This document shows positions 7,464 to 13,552 of a DNA stretch of 16,224 nucleotides, piece by piece. The notes under the pieces are model-generated. The model was given only the letters and a program-made list of their open reading frames with translations, searched no databases and had not been told where the DNA came from. Position 1 is the stretch's first letter. Every line of letters begins with the position of its first letter. The DNA is taken from NCBI GenBank assembly GCA_019113455.1, contig DXHG01000234.1, forward strand, positions 1 to 16,224, given 5' to 3'. The translations under genes and the position numbers were made by a program. The DNA comes from Candidatus Treponema faecavium (GTDB taxonomy: Bacteria; Spirochaetota; Spirochaetia; Treponematales; Treponemataceae).

Positions 7464-8993
7464 TCAGTCTGCAGCCGGTTCAGCCGCAGCGGGGATCACC
7501 TTATTCGCCGTATACAGGTAAATACCCAGCTGCACCAGAAAATGAACGCCAAGCGCAATAGAACAGCCGGCGGTAATATTAGAAGCAAGCTTCCAGTTAT
7601 CAACAGAAGCCCCGTCGGTATACCGCCCCGCAGCATTATATTCATTCACGTACGTACCGTAGCAGAAAAAAGCCGCCGGCAGAGACAGTATCAGCGCGGT
7701 ATATGCAGTATACATCCATTTTCTCTTTCGTTCAATCTTGTCAGCCAAATCGTCCGTGTCCGGCAGCAGCGACACATGCGCAGTTTCAACCGTGTCGGGA
7801 ATATAAAAAAAGCTCTCCTCACCGCTTTCCGGCACAAATAACCCGAGCACCGGCTGATCATTTACGGTTACGGCGGGTTCCGCTTCCGGCTGTTTAATGC
7901 CGCGGAGCCAGAACGAACCGGGAACAGCCGACGACACCTGCACCGTGCGCACATTCATCTCAGGCATGTTTACGGAAACGGTAAATTCTTCTGCGCCGTT
8001 AAAGTCCCACGTAAAAGAGCGTGTCTTATACCCTTCCGCTTCGATAGTTACGGAATGTATGCCGCTTCCGACGGTCAGTTTCTCGGGCACCTGCAAATAG
8101 CGTTCCGTGTCAAACGTAATCACCGCCCGTTCCGCCGCCGCTGCAGGACTGATGGCAAAACGGATATCGACCGGCAGCTCATTGAGCACCGCCGGAAGCA
8201 TCCGCACGGCAAGCGCTTCGGCAACGCGCACCATGTCAGACACCGCTCCGATTTCGGTTACCGACACGGCCCGCTGCGCGCCCGGATATATAAAAAGCTG
8301 CGCCGTTACGGCCATGTATCCTGCATATAATCTGACGGAACCGGCAATCACGCCCTGCACCTGCTCATCGGCAGCTTTTTTTGCCACAGCAACGCCCGCG
8401 GGATCAGGCGCCGCCTCTGCGCTCATAAAAAGCGCTGACGGACTTTCATTCCACAACACGACACGTTCGCCGGGAAAATCACGCTGCAGCGCGGGATCAT
8501 GGCCAAGCTCGTCAAGTTCAGCCACGGCGCTTTCCATATATGCATCAAGCCGTGTTTGAATATCGGTGATGGTTTCTTTTACCTCTTTGAGTTTTTTGGC
8601 GCGGGATGCCTCTGACTCAGGCAGCAGCATAACCGCATCTTTTTCACGCGAGGCCTGAGACAGCTCAAGAAACAGTTTTTGCATTTCAAGGCGCACCGCA
8701 GAGAGCCTGCGCTCCCGTATCTCGTCTGCAAGCGGCATATGACTGCGCCCGCCGCTTAACTGCTGCAGCAGCAGTTTGGGAAGCAATTCCCCGACAGCCT
8801 TGCCCGGCCCTGCCTGGGCTCCTTCTCCCGATACCGCAAACGGCAGAGCAGCAAGCCTCCACTCGGAAACCGTGTTTCCAGCGGAAACTGTGTTTCCAGC
8901 GGAAACCAGTGTCCTATCGGACGCGGCGGCGCAAAAAGAGCACAGGCAGATGACTGCCGCGCACAGGCGCCGCCGGTCAAACCTCGCCGTCAT
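7464..8993 (-). CDS. PEGA-domain protein with signal peptide and two C-terminal membrane helices
   Basis: About 509 residues. A signal-like segment rich in Cys (MTARFDRRR then LCAAVICLCSFCAAA) is followed by a duplicated VSAGNT hexapeptide (31-42), a charged helical region likely to be coiled coil (about 92-160), a PEGA-like beta domain near 291-343 with the typical 'G.H.V.I.A.GY' pattern (GSGIHSVTIEAEGYKTR), and two hydrophobic helices near 426-448 and 469-495. This suggests an envelope-anchored protein with most of its mass in the periplasm; the exact function is unknown. The ATG at 8993 overlaps the prfB end by 17 bases and has only a weak ribosome site, so translation may depend on coupling. 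An ATG at 9032 would put 13 polar residues before the signal peptide. Confidence 0.78.
   Translation of the reverse strand: MTARFDRRRLCAAVICLCSFCAAASDRTLVSAGNTVSAGNTVSEWRLAALPFAVSGEGAQAGPGKAVGELLPKLLLQQLSGGRSHMPLADEIRERRLSAVRLEMQKLFLELSQASREKDAVMLLPESEASRAKKLKEVKETITDIQTRLDAYMESAVAELDELGHDPALQRDFPGERVVLWNESPSALFMSAEAAPDPAGVAVAKKAADEQVQGVIAGSVRLYAGYMAVTAQLFIYPGAQRAVSVTEIGAVSDMVRVAEALAVRMLPAVLNELPVDIRFAISPAAAAERAVITFDTERYLQVPEKLTVGSGIHSVTIEAEGYKTRSFTWDFNGAEEFTVSVNMPEMNVRTVQVSSAVPGSFWLRGIKQPEAEPAVTVNDQPVLGLFVPESGEESFFYIPDTVETAHVSLLPDTDDLADKIERKRKWMYTAYTALILSLPAAFFCYGTYVNEYNAAGRYTDGASVDNWKLASNITAGCSIALGVHFLVQLGIYLYTANKVIPAAAEPAAD
8874..8906 (-). repeat. Two copies of an 18-bp repeat containing a 15-bp palindrome
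   Basis: GTTTCCAGCGGAAAC occurs at 8874-8888 and again at 8892-8906, exactly 18 bp apart. Each copy is a 6-3-6 inverted repeat. A partial third copy (CGGAAAC) lies at 8864-8870. In frame the unit encodes VSAGNT twice, just after the signal peptide of the PEGA protein. The 18-bp length preserves the frame, so the copy number could vary without breaking the gene. Confidence 0.85.
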
Positions 8994-10108
8994 CACTGGC
9001 AGAAACCGGCAGTCCTTTCCATTTAGCTGCAAGATACGCTTCTATAAATTGATCAATGCTGCCGTCCATTACCGCCTGGATATTGCCGCTTTCGCACTTT
9101 GTGCGGTGATCCTTTACCAGCGTGTACGGCTGAAACACATACGAGCGTATCTGATTGCCCCACGATATGTCTTTTTTTTCGGAAGCGAACTTTGCATTTT
9201 CTTTTTCTTTTTCCGCACGGTAATACTCATACAGCCGCGCGCGCAGCATACTCATCGCCGTCGCGCGGTTCATCGTCTGGCTGCGCTCACTCTGGCAGGC
9301 AACGACGATGCCTGTAGGCAGATGCGTAAAGCGCACCGCTGAGTCGGTTTTGTTTACGTGCTGTCCGCCGGCACCGCCTGACCGGTACGTATCGACACGG
9401 AGGTCTTCCGGGCGGATTTCAACTTCTATGCTGTCATCGAGCACCGGAAACACATATACGGAAGAAAACGACGTGTGACGGCGCGCGTTTGCATCAAACG
9501 GGCTGATGCGCACCAGCCGGTGCACGCCCGCTTCGCCTTTAAGGTAGCCGTAGGCGTACTCTCCTGCTATTTTAATCGAAACCGATTTTACGCCGCCTTC
9601 TGCCTCGAGCATGTCGAGTATTTCGGCCTTATAGCCGCGCCGTTCTGCCCAGCGCGTGTACATGCGGCAGAGCATCTGCGCCCAGTCGCACGCCTCTGTA
9701 CCGCCCGCTCCGGCGTGAATCTCAAGAAACGCATCGTTGCGGTCAACCTCGCCGTCAAGCAGATTCATAATGCTCTGCTTTTCGTAGCGCTCCTTTGCCG
9801 CCTCGTAGAGTTCTTTGAGTTCAGCCTCGCCGGACTCATCGCCTGATTCTGCGCACAGTTCATAGAGCGCTTCAAGGTCGTCAGCCGCGCGCACGAGCTC
9901 GCGCCACGGCTCAATACGCCCGCGCAGCGCCTTTATGTCGGTCATGACTTTTTCAGCCTTTGCCGAATCGCTCCAGAAATCGGCGGCGGCAGTCAGCGCC
10001 TCTTTTTCGGCGATTTTGCTTTCTATCGCAGGAACGTCAAAGACGCCCCCAAACGTTCATAATATCTTCTTTTAATTGCGCAATTGGCAGTTTATATTCT
10101 TCGATCAT
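8977..10108 (-). CDS. prfB: Peptide chain release factor 2, with programmed +1 frameshift
   Basis: The reading frame opens at ATG 10108 (CAGGAG upstream), runs 23 codons and stops at an in-frame TGA (10039-10037). Skipping one base at that TGA continues in the +1 frame for 353 residues to 8977, giving 376 residues, a normal RF2 length. The fused protein reads ...NVWGRL-DVPAIESKIAEKEALT..., matching RF2 N termini. RF2 recognises UAA and UGA: the SPF specificity tripeptide is at 202-204 (VRISPFDANARRHTSFSS) and the catalytic GGQ at 247-249 (GAGGQHVNKT). The start overlaps the stop of the Cas2-like gene (ATGA). Read without the shift, the gene would look truncated at 9945. Confidence 0.96.
10036..10051 (-). 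promoter_or_regulatory. prfB +1 programmed frameshift site
   Basis: On the minus strand the site reads TGGGGGCGTCTTTGAC: an internal Shine-Dalgarno-like G run three bases before the slippery CTT, then TGA followed by C. This is the classic RF2 autoregulation cassette; low RF2 lets the ribosome slip from CUU to UUU and continue. Confidence 0.95.
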
Positions 10109-10407
10109 TGCTGACTCCTGTAAACCGATGACGGCGCAAGCTGAAAACGATAGCGTTTCCAGTGCTTGTGCGCCAGTTCCGTAACAACAAACATGCCGTC
10201 AAGCGGGAACTGATAGATACGCACCGCATCGTAATAATCCGTTGTTTTATCTATGTCTTTCTTAAGCTGCGTGAGCACACTTTTTGACACCGATGCACAT
10301 TCCCAGCAGGCGCGCTGCACTTTCGTAAAACCGGCGTTGGCCAGCACGGCAGAAACGGCGCGCGCCGAATCTATGCTGCCCGGGTCAAGCACAACAGATA
10401 CAAACAT
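10105..10407 (-). CDS. Orphan Cas2-like small protein
   Basis: 100 residues from ATG 10407. The order of strands and helices fits the ferredoxin-like Cas2/VapD fold: strand MFVSVVLDPG with an Asp at residue 8 where Cas2 nucleases carry a metal ligand, helix SARAVSAVLANAG, strand VQRACWECAS, helix KSVLTQLKKDIDKTT, then DAVRIYQF, very similar to the Cas2 'DsvriY' strand. No cas1, other cas gene or CRISPR array is in the window. An upstream ATG at 10467 would add 20 residues, but the promoter hexamers fall inside that extension, so 10407 is preferred. It is the first gene of the minus-strand run, and its stop overlaps the prfB start by four bases. Fold assignment is by pattern only; function is unknown. 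Confidence 0.68.
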   Translation of the reverse strand: MFVSVVLDPGSIDSARAVSAVLANAGFTKVQRACWECASVSKSVLTQLKKDIDKTTDYYDAVRIYQFPLDGMFVVTELAHKHWKRYRFQLAPSSVYRSQQ

Positions 10408-10413
10408 ATTCGT

Positions 10414-10442
10414 ACAATAAAGTAAACCGCGAATCTTGTCAA
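10414..10442 (-). promoter_or_regulatory. Sigma70-type promoter for a leaderless transcript of the Cas2-like/prfB run
   Basis: On the minus strand a perfect -35 TTGACA (10442-10437) is separated by 17 bases from a -10 TATTGT (10419-10414). The ATG at 10407 begins 7 bases after the -10, so transcription should start at or within a base or two of the start codon. No Shine-Dalgarno sequence precedes that ATG. Confidence 0.72.
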
Positions 10443-10467
10443 ATTGTTTTTGCGGCATTGCAGCCAT

Positions 10468-10524
10468 GGCGGATTTTATTCAGTACTGCTGACATCCGGT
10501 TTCGTGTGCGGCGCCCTGCAGATT
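10468..10524. other. Non-coding stretch between the palindrome array and the minus-strand promoter
   Basis: No gene and no clear site is visible. A second ATG option for the Cas2-like gene sits at its edge (10467). Confidence 0.5.
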
Positions 10525-10546
10525 CTGTTCCAGCCGGCAGGAACAG
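10525..10546. repeat. 22-bp inverted repeat abutting the palindrome array
   Basis: CTGTTCC (10525-10531) and GGAACAG (10540-10546) are perfect inverted copies around an 8-base centre that itself contains GCCGGC. It ends exactly where the 22-bp array begins. No T run follows on either strand, so it is not an obvious terminator. Confidence 0.7.
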
Positions 10547-10741
10547 ATTTGCCGATGGCTAAATTTTATTTTGCCGTTTATCAGACATGAATTTTGCCGA
10601 TGGCCAGCGGCGCACTTGCCGACTGCAAATTTTTAGTTTGCCGTCGGCAAATGAAAATTTTGCCGACGGCAAGTGTCTCGCTGGCCGACGGCAAAATTCT
10701 TACCGGATAAACGGCAAATATAAATTTTGCCAACGGCAAAT
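10547..10741. repeat. 195-bp imperfect inverted repeat centred in the array
   Basis: Positions 10547-10643 and the reverse complement of 10645-10741 align without gaps over 97 bases with about 78 matches, counted by hand. Irregular features are mirrored: TTTGCCGTTTATC (10570-10582) against GATAAACGGCAAA (10706-10718), GGCCAGCG against CGCTGGCC, and CACTTGCCG against CGGCAAGTG. Mirroring of degenerate units shows true inverted symmetry, not just palindromic units. Confidence 0.85.
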
Positions 10742-10769
10742 TTTTTGTTTGCCATCGGCAAATTGCCCG
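10548..10769. repeat. Tandem array of ten 22-bp units, each carrying a TTTGCCG-N-CGGCAAA palindrome
   Basis: Ten unit centres can be read at 10555, 10577, 10600, 10622, 10644, 10666, 10688, 10711, 10733 and 10755, spacings of 22 or 23 bp throughout. Each unit is a palindromic core of about 15 bp plus a 7-bp A/T-rich linker. Unit 5 (10637-10651) is a perfect palindrome; units 6, 7, 9 and 10 are near-perfect; units 2 and 8 keep only one half. The spacing is close to two helical turns, as in protein-binding arrays and iterons. Because 22 is not a multiple of 3 and stops occur, it does not encode a repeat protein. It lies between divergent transcription units. Confidence 0.9.
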
Positions 10770-10986
10770 GTCTGCACTTATAGCCCCCTGCTGCCGCCTG
10801 TTCAAAGATACAAGGCGTACTGTATGAACAGGGCTGCAAAGCAGCCGTACATTCGCGCAGCAAGCCTCAGTGCCGGAAGAGCGCCCAAAACTACTCGCAG
10901 AGAACAACAAAGAAAAAGGCCTGCGTGCACACGCAGAAACGCCCCGCAGTGAAACTGCAAATTCAGCGCCCATGCTCCAGGGCATA
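10770..10986. other. Intergenic stretch without a recognisable gene
   Basis: Reading frames here are short, have no ribosome sites and show no family resemblance. A small hairpin GGCTGC-AAA-GCAGCC is at 10832-10846. Nothing else stands out before the tRNA promoter. Confidence 0.5.
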
Positions 10987-11015
10987 TTGACAAAAATATT
11001 CCAATCTGATATGCT
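10987..11015 (+). promoter_or_regulatory. Promoter of the tRNA-Leu / tRNA-Gly / tig unit
   Basis: TTGACA (10987-10992), a 17-base spacer and TATGCT (11010-11015) precede tRNA-Leu by about 35 bases. A small hairpin AAGGT-TATC-ACCTT at 11030-11043 lies in the leader. Confidence 0.7.
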
Positions 11016-11050
11016 CCAAACACGTTACGAAGGTTATCACCTTACGATGG

Positions 11051-11131
11051 GCGAGAGTGGTGAAATTGGCAGACACGCTAGACTTAGGATCTAGTGCCCT
11101 AGGCGTAAGGGTTCAAGTCCCTTCTCTCGCA
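11051..11131 (+). tRNA. tRNA-Leu (anticodon UAG)
   Basis: The acceptor GCGAGAG (11051-11057) pairs with CTCTCGC (11124-11130), discriminator A as expected for Leu. The anticodon stem CTAGA/TCTAG encloses loop CTTAGGA, anticodon TAG. A long variable arm (class II) and a normal T loop TTCAAGT are present. The CCA end is not encoded. Confidence 0.97.
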
Positions 11132-11161
11132 TTGCCGGTACGGTAACGCGATGCCAGCGAT

Positions 11162-11254
11162 GGTCATGACACATGCGGGAATAGCTCAGTGGTAGAGCGC
11201 CACCTTGCCAAGGTGGATGTCGCGGGTCCGACTCCCGTTTCCCGCTCGAATGAA
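11162..11254 (+). repeat. 93-bp direct repeat, copy 1, containing tRNA-Gly
   Basis: Identical to 11305-11397, including 13 bases before and 8 after the tRNA. This indicates a recent tandem duplication of the tRNA with its flanks (period 143 bp). Confidence 0.93.
11175..11246 (+). tRNA. tRNA-Gly (anticodon GCC), copy 1
   Basis: The acceptor GCGGGAA pairs with TTCCCGC, discriminator T as usual for Gly. The anticodon stem CCACC/GGTGG encloses TTGCCAA, anticodon GCC. The D loop keeps GG. The T loop reads TCCGACT, with C instead of the near-universal T at position 55. CCA is not encoded. Confidence 0.96.
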
Positions 11255-11304
11255 AGCCGAGTGCTTTCGATTATGCCGCAGGCACTATGCGGAACACAGA
11301 CAAC

Positions 11305-11397
11305 GGTCATGACACATGCGGGAATAGCTCAGTGGTAGAGCGCCACCTTGCCAAGGTGGATGTCGCGGGTCCGACTCCCGTTTCCCGCTCGAATGAA
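11305..11397 (+). repeat. 93-bp direct repeat, copy 2, containing tRNA-Gly
   Basis: Second copy of the 11162-11254 repeat. The spacer between the copies holds two small hairpins, GAAAGC-CGAGT-GCTTTC and CCGCA-GGCACTA-TGCGG, possible processing signals. Confidence 0.93.
11318..11389 (+). tRNA. tRNA-Gly (anticodon GCC), copy 2
   Basis: Base-for-base identical to copy 1, including the unusual T loop TCCGACT. It is followed after 9 bases by a terminator hairpin. Confidence 0.96.
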
Positions 11398-11398
11398 G

Positions 11399-11431
11399 GC
11401 GATTCAGAAATGTTCTGAATCGCTTTTTTTT
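11399..11431 (+). terminator. Rho-independent terminator after the tRNAs, before tig
   Basis: A perfect 11-bp stem GCGATTCAGAA / TTCTGAATCGC with an ATG loop is followed by eight T. The tig start lies only 27 bases beyond it, so it may work as a partial terminator controlling tig. Confidence 0.9.
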
Positions 11432-11458
11432 ACATCTCTTATTTTAAGGAATCCTGCT

Positions 11459-12814
11459 GTGAATATAACAAAGGAAATTACCCAGCTTGAACACTCAGCC
11501 ATAAAGCTGACAGCGACAATCAGCAAGGAAGATGTTGCCGCAAGCTACAAAGAATCCGTAGCAAAGATTGCAAAAAACATTCAAATACCTGGTTTCCGCA
11601 AGGGGCACGTTCCGATTTCCATTCTGGAACGCAAATATGGCGACGCCTTAAAAGCAGACGCCGTGTCCGACCTGATCGACAAGGCGCTTGAAGCGCTTTT
11701 TTCCGAAGACGGCGATATTCGTCCGCTTCCCTATTCACAGCCGGCGCTTGAAGAACAGCCGGTACTCGATACCGCGCAGGATATGACATTCTCCCTCACC
11801 TATGACGTATTCCCGAAGGTTCCCGCGGAACTTGATTTCAGCGGCATTACCGTACAGGAGCCGCAGGTTGAAATCGGCGAGGCAGAAATTGACAAGGAGC
11901 TTTCCGAAATCCGTGAGCGCAATGCCATCGTAATCGATAAAAAAGACGGCGAACCGGCGGCAGCAGACGATATTGTTACGATCAATTACGAGGAGATTGA
12001 CGATACCGGCGCGCCTGTTCCCAACACACAGCGGCAGGATTACGTGTTTACGCTCGGCAGCGGCATGAATATCTATAAACTTGACGATGATCTTGTCGGC
12101 ATGAAAAAGGGAGAGACAAAGGACATTACAAAGACATATCCGAGTGATATGGAAGAACCGGTGCTTGCCGGAAAGACAAAAAAGCTCCGCGTAACCGTTA
12201 CGGCGATAAAAGTACGCAATCTGCCTGAGCTCGACGACGAGCTTGCGCAGGACGTCAGCGAGAAATACCAGACACTTGCCGACCTCAAAGCCGGCATACA
12301 AAAAGACATGGAACGCGCAAAAACAAAGCGCATCCGCGACCTCAAAGTAAACTCGCTGCTTGAGCAGCTCGTGCAGAAAAACGATATAGCGCTGCCTCAG
12401 TCCATGGTCGATGTTGAGCTTGAATCCCGCTGGCGCATGTCTGCTCAGCGTATGCAGACAACTCCTGAGCAGATGGAAAAGCTTTTTTCTGCAACGGGTC
12501 ATACCAAAGAGCAGATTTTTGACGATTGGCGGGCGCAGACGGAAAAAGACATCAAAAGCCGTCTTTTGGTTGAGTCGCTTTTAAAAGCACGCAATATCAC
12601 CGTTACGCCTGAAGAAATCCAGCAGGAATACGAACGCATCGCCGAGGACGCGGGTGTTTCCGCCGAAGAAATCCAGAAACACTATGCGGACGCCAAATTA
12701 AAGGAATACTTTATCGACGAGGTAAAAGAGCAGAAACTCTATACGCAGCTGTTTGATCAGGTAAAGACGGAAAAAGGCAGCTCAATGTCTTTTGCGGATC
12801 TGTTCAAAAACTGA
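11459..12814 (+). CDS. tig: Trigger factor, ribosome-associated chaperone and peptidyl-prolyl isomerase
   Basis: 451 residues in the normal three-domain order. The ribosome-binding N domain carries the GFRKGHVP signature at 45-52, an FKBP-type PPIase domain lies at about 170-253 (DIVTINYEEIDDTG ... FTLGSG ... GMKKGETK), and the helical C-terminal chaperone arms fill 254-451. It binds near the ribosome exit tunnel and holds nascent chains. The GTG start at 11459 is supported by TAAGGA 8 bases upstream and by the typical opening ITKEITQLEHSAIKL. The frame is open back into tRNA-Gly, which is not coding. It forms the usual tig-clpP-clpX cluster. No separate promoter could be found in the 27 bases after the tRNA terminator. 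Confidence 0.97.
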   Translation: MNITKEITQLEHSAIKLTATISKEDVAASYKESVAKIAKNIQIPGFRKGHVPISILERKYGDALKADAVSDLIDKALEALFSEDGDIRPLPYSQPALEEQPVLDTAQDMTFSLTYDVFPKVPAELDFSGITVQEPQVEIGEAEIDKELSEIRERNAIVIDKKDGEPAAADDIVTINYEEIDDTGAPVPNTQRQDYVFTLGSGMNIYKLDDDLVGMKKGETKDITKTYPSDMEEPVLAGKTKKLRVTVTAIKVRNLPELDDELAQDVSEKYQTLADLKAGIQKDMERAKTKRIRDLKVNSLLEQLVQKNDIALPQSMVDVELESRWRMSAQRMQTTPEQMEKLFSATGHTKEQIFDDWRAQTEKDIKSRLLVESLLKARNITVTPEEIQQEYERIAEDAGVSAEEIQKHYADAKLKEYFIDEVKEQKLYTQLFDQVKTEKGSSMSFADLFKN

Positions 12815-12852
12815 CGCGCCGATACAGGAAGGTTCAGTCCGGAACATATGCG

Positions 12853-12886
12853 GCAAAAGCAGACTGCCCTGCGCGTCTGCTTTTGC
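12853..12886 (+). other. 12-bp stem-loop between tig and clpP without a T run
   Basis: GCAAAAGCAGAC (12853-12864) pairs perfectly with GTCTGCTTTTGC (12875-12886) across a 10-base loop. The following bases are TGTGATG, so it is not a standard terminator. It may protect or process the message, or reduce readthrough into clpP. Confidence 0.7.
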
Positions 12887-12946
12887 TGTGATGCACGGCT
12901 GTGCCTGTCATAAGAATTATTGCAGATAGGAAAAAAGGGAAAGAGT

Positions 12947-13552
12947 ATGAATGAACGAATGAACACGCTTGTTCCGTATGTTATAGAACAGACCGGAAAC
13001 GGAGAACGTTCGTACGATATTTTTTCGCGGCTGCTGAAAGACAGAATTATTTTTATCGACGGCGAAATAACCGACTTGAGCGCAGATCTGGCTGTGGCTC
13101 AGATACTGTTCCTTGAGTCGGAAAACCCTGAAAAAGACATAAGCATCTATATCAATTCTCCCGGGGGTTCTGTGACGGCAGGCCTTGCCATTTACGATAC
13201 AATGCAGTACGTAAAGTGCGGTATTCAGACAATCTGCATGGGGCAGGCGGCAAGTATGGGCGCAATTCTGCTTGCAGGCGGCACCAAGGGCAAGCGCTAC
13301 GCGCTGCCGTCTTCCCGCATCATGATACATCAGCCATGGGGAGGCGCGCAGGGACAGGCGGCCGACATCAGTATTCAGGCAAAAGAGATTATCCGGCTTA
13401 AGAAACTGTCAATCCGGTATTTTGCCGAACAGACCGGCAAAACGGAAGAAGAAGTGGCGCGCGATATGGAACGGGATTTTTATATGTCCGCACAAGACGC
13501 GCAGGCATATGGCATTATCGATCAGATAATGCCGCGGAGGAAAAATGGCTAG
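12947..13552 (+). CDS. clpP: ATP-dependent Clp protease proteolytic subunit
   Basis: 201 residues, the standard ClpP length. The catalytic triad is readable: Ser103 in MGQAASMGA, His128 in RIMIHQP and Asp177 in ERDFYM. NSPGGSVTAGLAIYDTMQ and the MNTLVPYVIEQTG opening are classic. It forms the 14-mer chamber served by ClpX (next gene) and ClpC (left edge of the window). The ATG at 12947 has AAGGGA six bases upstream. An ATG at 12920 would include the ribosome site in the coding region, and a third ATG at 12959 would be the minimal form. It overlaps clpX by 8 bases. No CIRCE or CtsR-like operator was seen upstream. Confidence 0.97.
   Translation: MNERMNTLVPYVIEQTGNGERSYDIFSRLLKDRIIFIDGEITDLSADLAVAQILFLESENPEKDISIYINSPGGSVTAGLAIYDTMQYVKCGIQTICMGQAASMGAILLAGGTKGKRYALPSSRIMIHQPWGGAQGQAADISIQAKEIIRLKKLSIRYFAEQTGKTEEEVARDMERDFYMSAQDAQAYGIIDQIMPRRKNG

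Noticed and set aside
9946..10108. prfB as a frameshifted pseudogene
   Set aside because: The break is at the classic CTT-TGA-C site with an upstream G run, and the joined protein is full length.
10408..10467. 20-residue N-terminal extension of the Cas2-like protein
   Set aside because: The extension contains the -35 and -10 elements, and the Cas2-like strand starts exactly at the ATG at 10407.
10525..10546. LexA-type SOS box
   Set aside because: CTGT and ACAG are present but separated by 14 bases instead of 8.
10548..10769. CRISPR array
   Set aside because: The repeated core is about 15 bp with linkers of about 7 bp, the period is 22 bp and the units are divergent. A CRISPR has longer, nearly identical repeats and spacers of 20 bp or more. 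The nearby Cas2-like gene made this tempting, but there is no cas1.
10581..10985. Open frames on both strands through the palindrome array
   Set aside because: They are repeats read in shifting frames (22-bp period), have no ribosome sites and show no family resemblance.
11348..11458. Longer N terminus for trigger factor
   Set aside because: The frame is open into tRNA-Gly copy 2 and across the terminator; the GTG at 11459 has the ribosome site and the normal family opening.
12815..12946. CIRCE or CtsR operator for the clp genes
   Set aside because: No TTAGCACTC / GAGTGCTAA pair and no GGTCAAA-type direct repeat is visible upstream of tig, clpP, mcsA or clpC.
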